Positions 54,791 to 64,000 of a DNA stretch of 64,000 bases are shown here, in pieces. This DNA comes from Mactra quadrangularis. Its lineage: Eukaryota; Mollusca; Bivalvia; Venerida; Mactridae. The notes beneath the pieces were generated by a model. That model had not been told where the DNA came from. It searched no databases and saw only the letters and a list, made by a program, of their open reading frames with translations. How positions within the stretch are numbered: the first letter of the stretch is position 1; each line of letters begins with the position of its first letter. Location of the stretch: NCBI GenBank assembly GCA_025267735.1, contig CM046297.1:16022011-16086010 (forward strand), in the 5' to 3' direction. Made by a program: the position numbers and the translations under genes.

Positions 54791-55344
54791 GGTCATTAAG
54801 TCAAAATATATCCTGACTGCCAACTGTTTTAGTGTGCTTTTCACCATAGGAAGTTAAAAGTCAAGTTGATGTGCATTTTTATGTTTGTCACATTTGAGTT
54901 GAACACCTGGTCCCTTGGAGGGGTTTTCTGTAGACAAGTTTGTAGCCTGAGCTATATCAAATTTTATCTAACTTATTCCATCTTATATAAGAATGATAAT
55001 ATTTTGTATTATCGGCTTTTACTTTAAATATGTAGTTGTGACTTTTCCCTATACAGTATTAAATGTTTTTCTATTTACTTATATATTTATAGGATTTTAT
55101 TGGTTTTGTACATAGATGTATTATATTAAATTTTATCTCAAAGTCATGCATTCAGGATATAATATTGTATATCCACCCACATACAGTTTGCATGTACAGT
55201 AGTGACTACATGTATTATACAAAGAAGGAAATGTTATGTTTGTCTAATAGAATTAATAGGTAAAACACCTGTAACAGTCTAACAAACATAGAATTTTATG
55301 TTCAATTAGAAAACTAAGCCATTTAAATATTTTTTATGGTTAGG

Positions 55345-55985
55345 TTTAACGCTGAAGCTACGCATTTTAAAGTAGGCATTTTACATCAGTCAGTCAATCT
55401 ACTTGCTGTTCCTGGAAAGGTTATATCTCTGTGGATTTAGTTGTAAACCAGTAGCGTGTTCAGTTACCACGAACGTTCTGTAACGTTCTGTAATGGTACA
55501 TTTGGAGCTCCTCGGCCATTCGATGCGAAAAATCTTTGACATATTTAGACACTATTTGGAAACTACCGGTGTTGAAGTAAACAAATATATGATCGTTTAG
55601 GCAATGGATGATGTTTCGTTTTTAGTCCGTAAATTTTGAAACATCACTCATTGCCCTAACAATCGCATATTTGTTTATTAGATAAGATTATTCGCAGCGA
55701 ATGGTCGAGGAGTTCCGAATGTATTGTTATGTAACATTCTGTAACGTTTTGTGTAATTGAACTCGCTACAGTTACTAACTTACTAGGCAAATATACTTCC
55801 ATCAATGGCCGACAACTGACCAGCATGATTTAGAATCATTTGTAGGAAAGTAGGAAAATGGTCACACAAATTATTTACTTCATAACCAAGCCCCTAGAAA
55901 TTATGTCCATTTGGGAAGTTCATGGACCCACGATCAGTAAACTTTTGTGCTACTGACTAAGATAGCTGGGTGACTTTTTTAAATG
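55345..55985. mobile_element. SINE family 2 copy split by a MITE
   Basis: The body (TTCCTGGAAAGGTTATATCT, TGATTTAGAATCATTTG, TTATTTACTTCATAACCAAG, then ACGATCAGTAAACTTTTGTG) is interrupted between AAACCAG and TTACTAACTT by the element at 55452-55768. Confidence 0.75.
55452..55768. mobile_element. 317-bp foldback MITE with 3-bp target duplication
   Basis: Arms of about 80 bp start TAGCGTGTTCAGTTA and end TAATTGAACTCGCTA, and both contain AACGTTCTGTAACG or AACATTCTGTAACG and CCATTCG(A/C)TGCGAA. CAG flanks both ends (55449-55451, 55769-55771). Comparison with the uninterrupted family 2 copies shows the empty site, which fixes the boundaries. Confidence 0.85.
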
Positions 55986-56567
55986 TTCAAAAGGCTTTAT
56001 TCATAGGGGCAACACAGACAAAGCCAAATCTTCTTTATCCCTGTTGAAAAGACAACAGAATTCTGGAAATCTTGTAAAATGGAATTTGTTGGCTGCTGTA
56101 TAGATGTTGAAATCTTAATGTCTCTTGTAGTACTGCGAGTTCATATTTCATAATCCTGTTACAATTTTGATGAATATAACATGTTTTTATAGAATGCACT
56201 TTATTTATTCTCTAGTGCATGGTAATTTAATTTATGCATGATATATATTCATTACATTTTTATTTACTTTACATATCCATATACAAATTAATTTACCAAT
56301 ATATAGAAATACATTTTTAAGGTAATGAATGAATGTATTAGATATTAAAGTGACATTTTTTTTTCAAATCCACTAAGTGTGTTTTTTGGGATAGTATGTA
56401 AAAATTAAAGATATTTTTGGTTAAGCAACATGGTGTGTTTTAAGATATATATAAAATTGATCAGTTCAATCTAATATATGCTTTGTGCACAAATAGTTCA
56501 CTTATTTATTGTGAACTTTAAGGCAAGTTATTTATGGCTTGTTTTGATTTACTCTCATCTAAATTAT

Positions 56568-56690
56568 ATAGGCTAGCTCATTTGGTAGCACACAAGTCTG
56601 GTTATTGAAAAGTTTTGGGTTCAAATCCCAGGTTGAGTATACTTTGGTGGAGTTTGGTTATGAATTTTTTTTTTAATGTGTTGCTATTGT
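56568..56690 (+). mobile_element. tRNA-like SINE head fragment
   Basis: GGCTAGCTCATTTGGTAGCA (A box) and GGGTTCAAATCCCAGG (B box) lie about 40 bp apart, as in tRNAs. The family 2 body phrase TTTGGTTATGAATT follows and then breaks off. The acceptor-stem ends do not pair, so it is not a functional tRNA gene. Confidence 0.6.
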
Positions 56691-56930
56691 GTAATACAAG
56701 CAATTTGTCTTTTTGCTACTATATACAATTGCATTTCACCTAAATGTTATGGGTACAAATTGAGCATAAACAATCTGTAATTATGTCCCTTATTAATTAG
56801 TTGTTATAATGATGATAATAATGATAAATAATAAAGACTTTTAATCTTCAGCGGAAAAATATCTTTAGAGGAAAAATAGACAAAGCCCAATTGTCTCTGA
56901 GAGTATCTTTACATACTTTTTTCTGTTTAA

Positions 56931-57221
56931 CATTTATTTATTTATTGGAGTTAACGCCATATCAACACAATTGTAGGTCATTTTACGGCATCCAGCGCAC
57001 CTTACCTAGCTTTCCTGGACCATTGTCTATAACCAGTACTCACCTACCCTTCCACAAGGCCGGAAACTTCTCCATATTATCTAATCAATGGGGGAAAATC
57101 AACATTATTGTCAGATTTTCATGGAAGGGTATAACCTCCCCAGGTGGAATTCGAACCCGCACCCCCCTTGGGCACGAGTATGCAAATCCTGGTGCGCTAC
57201 CAACTTCGCTATCGACCCGGG
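56931..57221 (-). mobile_element. Full-length tRNA-derived SINE, family 1
   Basis: On the minus strand, the head contains GATAGCGAAGTTGGTAGCGC (A box) and GCGGGTTCGAATTCCACC (B box). The body and (AATA)n tail follow. A perfect 12-bp target duplication, TTTTCTGTTTAA, flanks it (56919-56930, 57222-57233). It is the best-preserved family 1 copy. Confidence 0.9.
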
Positions 57222-57233
57222 TTTTCTGTTTAA

Positions 57234-58286
57234 TGAAACACAATATTGTCCCTAATAAATCTGTATGAGTAATAATTTGTTGAGAACTTGAAAGTTTACA
57301 ATAAGTAAATTTGACACTCGATAAATTAGCGATGAAAACCTAATGATTTTTGTATTGAAGATATTTATTTTACATACATTATTATATAAATAAATTCTAT
57401 TATAGTATTGTACTATATGTGTAAAGTAATTGAAGACTTTATTATATTCTTATGTCAAATATATTTAGTATATTTAATTATTTTGCAGTGTTGATGTAAA
57501 ACTGACTTTCTTATGGTTGTTTATGGACTATAAAGAGGAGATGAAAGGGAAATAGTTAAAGTAGTCGTAAGTTACATTTTTGTTTTCAAAACTGCTTATT
57601 TTTGTGTGTTTTTTATGGTAGTATGTAAAAACTAAAGATATTATGGTTCAGCAACATTCAGTCTTGATTTTTGTTATTAATCAGTTTCTTAATGCAAAAT
57701 TCTTTATCCAATTAGACAAGATTAAAAGTAACTGCAGTGTTGTACATTTATGTACCTTTTGTTGAAGAAATATGTTATACTGTATATCTTTTGTCTATAG
57801 ATTGTAAATTAGGGGAATACCCAGTAGACTGTTAATTTTTATTGTGTTGTTTGTAGATCTTTTGAGAGACATCTCCTGAGTTCTTAATTTTTTTTATATA
57901 AATCATTTAAAATTGTTTTACTTTCACTAACCATTATATACATGGTATATTTGTTCACTTATGATTGTATACAATCTGTGTGTGAATTTGTCCTTAGGTA
58001 TGAAATATGGGGTACAAATTCAGTATGTATTGTAAAATAATTCTAACTCTAGTCATATCAATGGGTAGAAATTATTGCCTTAAATTTTTTTAGCATTGAA
58101 GCTGGATATATTATGTTAACTAAAAAGGGCAATTCATCTGCTAGTTAGACTATACCAATTAAGTAAACTGCCTAAGTCGGAATCAATTTTCTCTTGGCTG
58201 CTGGCTAGTGGGTTAAAGCGATGCATTGGCATGTTTCATACTTATCCTTAATCTTGTGATAATTTGTTGATTTTTCTTCACTGCAG
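57234..58286. other. Intronic-looking AT-rich interval
   Basis: No exon, defined repeat or RNA gene is visible. It precedes the splice acceptor at 58286. Confidence 0.4.
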
Positions 58287-58358
58287 GTAGAAGTTGTTGA
58301 TTTCTATAAGTGAAGTGAATACTTCTATTAGAAAGTTTTCCAGGAAAGCTAGTTAAAG
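58287..58358 (+). other. Probable non-coding 5' UTR exon
   Basis: A strong acceptor (tttttcttcactgcag) and donor (TTAAAG|gtaagt) enclose 72 nt with stops in all frames. Its position downstream of 47394 suggests a second, possibly optional, leader exon of the plus-strand gene. Confidence 0.45.
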
Positions 58359-59199
58359 GTAAGTCAATAGAAGTCTTAAAATGGCTTTAAGTCCAAGAAT
58401 GGAGAATAAGTTTCTTTCTTTACAAGTTGTGCATGATCTAGATTACAGAAGTTCATGAGCTCAAAACTTATAATTTAAAACATTCCAGTAAGATATCATA
58501 CCTCATTTAATGATTATAAGACTGCTGAGATTATTCTCTTATGTCATTGGTTGCTATATATCCACATATCAAGCTCTATGGAATGTTACTGCTTTGACAT
58601 CACTCTATAATTGTTACAATAGTAAGTTGGCCTGAATTTATTGCTGTGATCATACATCAGCCTTGATCTTAACATTTTATGAACCTTTTTTGTTCATGGT
58701 ATGTAGCTAGGTTCTTAATCCCCTGAAATTGTTCTGTTTCAATACAATTTGAAACATTTGATGTTCTGCCACCTTAACTTTTATGTCCCTTTGACCTTTA
58801 GTGCTGATACTAAGCAAATTGTTTTTTTGGATAAATTTCATACTCTAGATAAGAAACATAAATGATTTACTTTGAATATTGCACAATCATGCTAATATTG
58901 TCAATTTTTAATTTTCACAAATTTAATTTAAGAAAATGTTCCAATTTTCTTGCATATCTTTACCAGTAAAGGGTTAAGAAAGTTCCACAATTAGCAACAT
59001 AGATTTTGATGGTCCATTGTGGAATTTTACTGTACTTGGTAAATTCTGCCTTGGTTTGTTATGTTTCTGCAATATTTTACATGATATGTTAGTGTTCTCA
59101 TTAGAAATGTAACATTTATATGCCAGATATTCCATTGATATGTTCATTGACATTTTCAGTGTAGCAATTATATAATAGATTAACATTTTATCATTTCAG

Positions 59200-59319
59200 C
59201 TGTCTCAGAGATCCAATAGTTTGTAGAGTTATATTCATGGTGTTCTAGTGATAATGATGAATACATGAATGTTTGAATGTACAGTAAAAGCTTGAAAATT
59301 GGATAACCCAAACATGAAG
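59200..59319 (+). other. Possible alternative 5' UTR exon
   Basis: Acceptor tttatcatttcag is good; donor ATGAAG|gttggt is weak. Stops occur in all frames. It is listed because it falls between two stronger exons on the same strand. Confidence 0.25.
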
Positions 59320-59339
59320 GTTGGTAACAAAATGTTTAG

Positions 59340-59515
59340 TTTATACTGATTTATTTTAGCTTGATGTGAAACAAGTTCTTACAACTTAGATTAATCACTT
59401 TCTAGTTTGCTTCCTGGTCCCCCAGTTATGATGTAATAGAATAAAGTTTCTTGCTCAAGGAAACAACAGGATAGGTTTTGGTTGGGATTCAAACGTTCGA
59501 GGAGCTGGCTTTCCA
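59340..59515. repeat. SINE family 3 fragment
   Basis: Partner of 34440-34640: TTCTTACAACTTAGATTAAT, TTTGCTTCCTGGTCC and AAAGTTTCTTGCTCAAGGAA, then GGTTGGGATTCAAACG, a possible reversed tRNA-like end. Confidence 0.6.
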
Positions 59516-60324
59516 ATGATACCATTAATAAAACATTGTGCCAGTTTTCTGGGTGTTTGACACATCCAAATTAGTTATTTTTCCAATTTTTTCTCACTGG
59601 TTTTTAGGGCTCTTTTTACATAGATAAATAAGGGAAACAGATTGATATTGGGTTAAATGTTTGACCCTAATTCCTGGTAGAGGCTGAATGAGTTGGCGCC
59701 TTTTGACATTCACTAGTATAGTAGGGCTGTCAGAGTAATAGTGACATTATAAAATTATTGAAGTACTTAGCATTTGTCTATCATTTTTAACTGACAGTGG
59801 TGCATACATTCATGATTCCTATTGCTGATTTAAATTGATCATGAGTATTCGAGTACTGTTTTGAGTATTTAAATCAATTGGGTTAATGTATGGACCACTG
59901 ACATTTGAATATTTTTATTCAATAACTGTGACACTTATTGTTGTAAATGCTGAGGACATGACATTGTAATTGTTAGTAACAAGATAGATTACATTCAGTT
60001 GATAGTTTGCAGTGAGAGTGTGGAACAGAAAAGTTTATGTATATGATTGTAAATCTACTAGGATAAGTTTAGGACAACAGTTTCTAAATTGGTGCCCAGT
60101 GGACATGTTGCAATAGTTTGCAGCTGAATGAGATAGTGTTTTCATTGTTTTGGTGTTGTTTTAAGTTTAACAGAATTTTTTTTTATCAGTATTGAAGTTT
60201 TGTCAGTATTTCTGGCACATGCATGAGTTTATAGTATAGAACAGCCTAGCTTACACAAATTTAATGTGATTTATTTGGTTGTGAGGCATTTTTTATTCTG
60301 ATACATTTTGATTTATTTTTTCAG

Positions 60325-60618
60325 GTTAGAACAGTGATTGTGAATTTAAGTGAATTTCCTTGTCTTAGATTAATTAGCTAGTGACAGTGTATTAAAGAGA
60401 ATTTATTGTTTGAACTTATTACTATTGAACAACAGAAACTGAATCCATTTTGGGGATTTCCTTTTACTGATTTACTGGCTTTTTTGCAAGAAAAAACTGG
60501 ATACCTTTACTTGAACTACTGTGTTGGCATTTAATTAGTATATATTGAGATGTGTTTACTGAGCTTGTTGAAGAAGAGATGGTGGAATTCTTAATAATTA
60601 TGTATTATTTTTCAGAAG
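60325..60618 (+). CDS. Candidate exon carrying the start codon of a gene beyond the right edge
   Basis: Acceptor atttattttttcag, donor TTCAGAAG|gtaagt. After a long leader, ATG at 60579 opens MVEFLIIMYYFSE to the donor (phase 1). The peptide is hydrophobic and could begin a signal or anchor sequence. An overlapping upstream ATG (60550) gives a 14-codon uORF ending at 60594. No downstream exon is recognised before 64000, so the product is unknown, and the exon may be wholly non-coding. Confidence 0.35.
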
Positions 60619-63600
60619 GTAAGTCAGCATTCTTTACTGTGAAACAGTTTTACAAAGTGTACAATAATTATATATCTTTAATGCTAAAATTATATTAACT
60701 GTGAGGATTTCCTTTCTGAACAATTAAAATTATTCAAATGTGCAGGTCAAAAATAAAGCTTAACTCTATAAAGAATCCATGTTTGACATATGTTTTAATT
60801 GAATACTGTGCTTGCATGACATATGGTGTTACAAACTTTTTGATATCTAAAATTATTTATCTAAAAAGTACAAACAAATATTATAATTATATTGCATACT
60901 CTTCATTATTTGTTTAGAAAAATATATCATGATAATAATATAATAACACTTATATGTGTCTCCAAAATACAGGAGAGCAAAGAACCATTGCAAAATACAA
61001 GTAAAAAAATCAGAGCAAACATTTAAACATTAAAGAGGCATTTTACTAGTACATGTACAATGTATAAATAAATGCAACCAAAATTTACAATACAGCATTT
61101 TTATTATCAGCAACTTGCAAGTAACAACCAAAAGGCTGGAATCGCACTAAATTAATGTAACAAAGATGCTATCAGCTCAAGATCGCAGCTCTGAGATGCC
61201 AATATTTTCTTTAACTTGTTAAACCTTTGTGTTGTAAAGGAGAAATGTCATGAAACACATGCATTGGTATTTGTTGCTCCTGCATTAGGTATTACAGACT
61301 TGTTAATATATTGATACAATTATATAGATGTATGTGATAGATAGTTGTTGCTACTCTTTGTACTGGGTGTTGTTGTTTTAATTGCTGTTGTATAGGTGTT
61401 GTTTATTGTTAAGATTTGTTTCCTAGTTTCTATACAAATATTATTGGTAAAAAATTATCACCTGTAATAAAGTATGCAGATGTTAAAAGGGACGATATAA
61501 GAAAGAATGCCCTAAAGGAATTGTACATTTAAACATGTATCTGGATATACAAAGGGATAGATTGTTTCTTGCAGTATTTAATAAGAAAGGTTCAGATATG
61601 GATATATAAATGGGTATAAAATTTTATCTGATATTGGTATTTTTAGGGAATAATTAAATTTATTGTAAAATTCTATTTATACATTTATTTAGAAATACAA
61701 CAATTGGACTGTTTCTTGCATTATTTAATAAAACCAGTGCATATAATGGATATAAAACTTGGTATTTAAATTTATAGGATATTCATTTTTTCAAAAATTC
61801 GGATAAAGGATATAAAAATCAATCTTAAATTCTAATGTAAAGTAAAAAACTGTGTAGATACATAATTTTGTTTTAGAAAAAAAAACAGATAAAAGGATAG
61901 GGTGCAATTCAGAGGAATTCAGGATTTAAAATTATTATTTCTGTGCATTATGGAGCAAATATTTGCGTAAAAGAGACTTCAAGTTGCACTTTATAATGTT
62001 ATGCTGTAGAATACAAGTACAATCACTGATGTAAGTGATTTTTATGAAAAAGTGCAAAATTTTGTAGAAACAGTATTTGATTTGATTGGATTTATTTGCG
62101 TTTAACTTGATGTATTGATGTTAGTTATTTTTACACATAAAAAAACTAGTTGTTTACAGTGTATTGACACAGTTTATAGTAAAAGTTGAAAGTTTAGTTT
62201 ATAAATAACACAGGCCTTCATAATATGTTGCTAAATAAACTAAACAAATTTGTACTGTACGGGTATATCATGTTCATCAATTTACCACCTCACCAACTCT
62301 TACAATACATACAGTCTCAGTGAATTGCAGTTACAACCAGTTTTAGTAAAAGTAAAACCGCTCGATCCCTAAATGTGTCCTACCACTGGACCACTGTTCT
62401 AACTGAGTAGAGTAAGGCATTAACTGGTACATTTCTTGCTCTAGGAAGTTAGCAGTGAGTATGAAGGGTCTCAAAACCATTAATCTCTAGATCACTAAGG
62501 ATGGGTCCTATCAGTTGACCATTGCTCTTTATAATGCTATAATGGGATTTAATTAGCTTTTATTACGTATTTTGTAAACTGGGTATTTTACTGTACACGG
62601 AGTAAACTCATGTTGAATATTGGTGGACTAACATGGATGAAAAGTTTGGGTTTTGATATTGAGTTCAGTATTTTGAGAATATATACAGGTCGTATTCTAG
62701 GTCACGCATGTTATTGTACTTTTAACAATGGACTTGCCCACTAAATAGGAAAATAAGCTGATGCGTGAACAGCATGTTAATGATTTAAACATACCACTTT
62801 GATATTTTACATTTAATTATATAGTGAATATGCTCATGACAATTTTTATGTAATGATGTACGTGTTTATAAAATAAGTGTAAACTATACTACAAATTTGT
62901 AAAAAATATATCACTACTGAATATTAATGTGTAATGAAACCGGCGATGTTTATATACGCAATGTTTACTTGGATGACCTGAACCTTGCATCATTTATATG
63001 AAACCATTTTCAGTATTATGAAAGTAGGTTTTTTCTGAGTATTTTCTAAACATTCAACTTCCACCAATGAACCATTACCTACTAAATGGGACCAGAGAGT
63101 CATGTTAAAATTTCCGTGTCATGTTCATAATTGTTACAAAATGTTACCACAGCTAGTTAGCTGATCAATTTAATTTAGTTGGTATATTGTTACAAAATAT
63201 ATGAAACTGATATATACATAGACAATGACGTATATTTTTGGTGGTGGTTGGGGTTCTGCTCCTCTGCCTGAAATTTCAATTACGAACATTTGCAAAACTG
63301 AGAAGTAGACTTTTATTATTACCTTTTTTAAAGTTTCAGTTTCTGGACTCCTCTTCTTATATGAAATCATTGGTTTGTCCTTCAATATGGCCAGAAAAAT
63401 ATCTTTGATTAGGATCCATTTAGGGATCAACATTAAAGGTCCTCTTATTGCCTCTGATGACCTACATTTGGGTTCAGGCAACCTGTTACTGCTAGAGAAC
63501 ATTTTCTTTGGGCAAGTAAAACATATTACTGAGGAGCAAACTAGTTTAAAATTTATGTTGAGCCCTCCCCTTGGATAACGAGTTTTAGATCCTCCTCTGC

Positions 63601-64000
63601 ATTAAAGCTTACATTGTTATTTTTTGTCAAAGTATCAGCCTATCAGGTGATAGTCAGCTATGTTTTATATAAATTCAACCTGTTTTTGTATTCCATGATT
63701 AAATATCATCATGACAGCAAGGTTTGACTAACAAATAATTGTTGCACTTGATCATTGGTGAAAATTTTTAATTTGAATGAACATTGAATTTTGTATGAAA
63801 TATTACATTTTTCAGTTGATTCGTATCAATTAATGTCAGTTTTTCCTATTTTTTTCAGTGTTTTCATGAATTGCACATATTGAATTTTTGTATGGAATGT
63901 TGCATAAAATTTGTCAACAATCTGTTTTTTACTATGTCAGTTTTTATTTTTTCATTTTCAGTGTTTTCGTGGATTGTATGTGATGAGTTGTAGGAGTAAA
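60619..64000. other. Probable intron, AT-rich
   Basis: No exon with paired splice sites and an open frame was recognised. It contains a minus-strand SINE fragment at 62352-62420 (related to 31620-31858) and a family D repeat at 63425-63570. It probably belongs to the first coding intron of the plus-strand gene. Confidence 0.4.
63425..63570 (+). repeat. Dispersed repeat family D, copy 4
   Basis: GGGATCAACATTAAAGGTCC, GACCTACATTTGGGTTCAGG, CAACCTGTTACTGCTAGAGA and TTATGTTGAGCCCTCCC follow the order of 49735-49930. Confidence 0.6.

Noticed and set aside
56568..56645. Possible tRNA gene
   Set aside because: A and B boxes are present, but stems do not pair into a cloverleaf and SINE body sequence follows.
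56891..57268. 125-codon plus-strand ORF
   Set aside because: It reads antisense through a full-length SINE with a clear 12-bp target duplication.
63170..63578. ORFs on both strands near the right end
   Set aside because: They overlap dispersed repeat D and have no family motif.
1..64000. A clustered multi-gene defence or biosynthetic system
   Set aside because: The window holds three or four unrelated, intron-split animal genes and repeats; nothing indicates a cooperating gene cluster.

Overview
The window is animal nuclear DNA. It is AT-rich, its genes are split by spliceosomal introns, and it carries many SINEs and short inverted-repeat DNA transposons. The protein families and repeat style suggest a lophotrochozoan, most likely a mollusc such as a bivalve. 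That placement is an inference; no ribosomal or mitochondrial marker is present.

Layout: (1) Positions 1-2,830, plus strand: a hAT-type element, then the last two exons of an opsin whose earlier exons lie off the left edge. The opsin keeps the retinal-binding Lys and NPxIY motif and has a cytoplasmic tail of about 300 residues ending in a PDZ-ligand-like TTL. (2) About 2,830-26,400: gene-poor DNA with SINEs, foldback elements, diverged duplications and low-complexity tracts. (3) 26,675-39,500, minus strand: a complete p55-type MAGUK gene (MPP2/MPP6/Varicose type). I rebuilt 14 coding exons with matching phases, giving 568 residues in the order L27-PDZ-SH3-hook-GUK, plus a likely non-coding first exon and promoter. 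Its introns hold a 1.4-kb inverted-repeat element, SINEs, a LINE 3' fragment, and two small duplications that copy splice acceptors. (4) 43,185-45,458, minus strand: a three-exon gene for a predicted secreted protein of 143 residues that I do not recognise. (5) About 47,100-60,618, plus strand: a probable promoter and a set of mostly non-coding 5' exons of a gene whose body lies beyond the right edge. The rest is repeats.

The genes are unrelated neighbours, as expected in an animal genome; there is no operon or gene-cluster logic. The most useful new items are the small secreted protein, the long-tailed opsin and the duplicated splice acceptors in the MAGUK gene. The mobile elements can be defined from terminal repeats and target-site duplications seen directly. 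Exon boundaries come from reading GT/AG sites and codon phase by eye; no transcript evidence was available.
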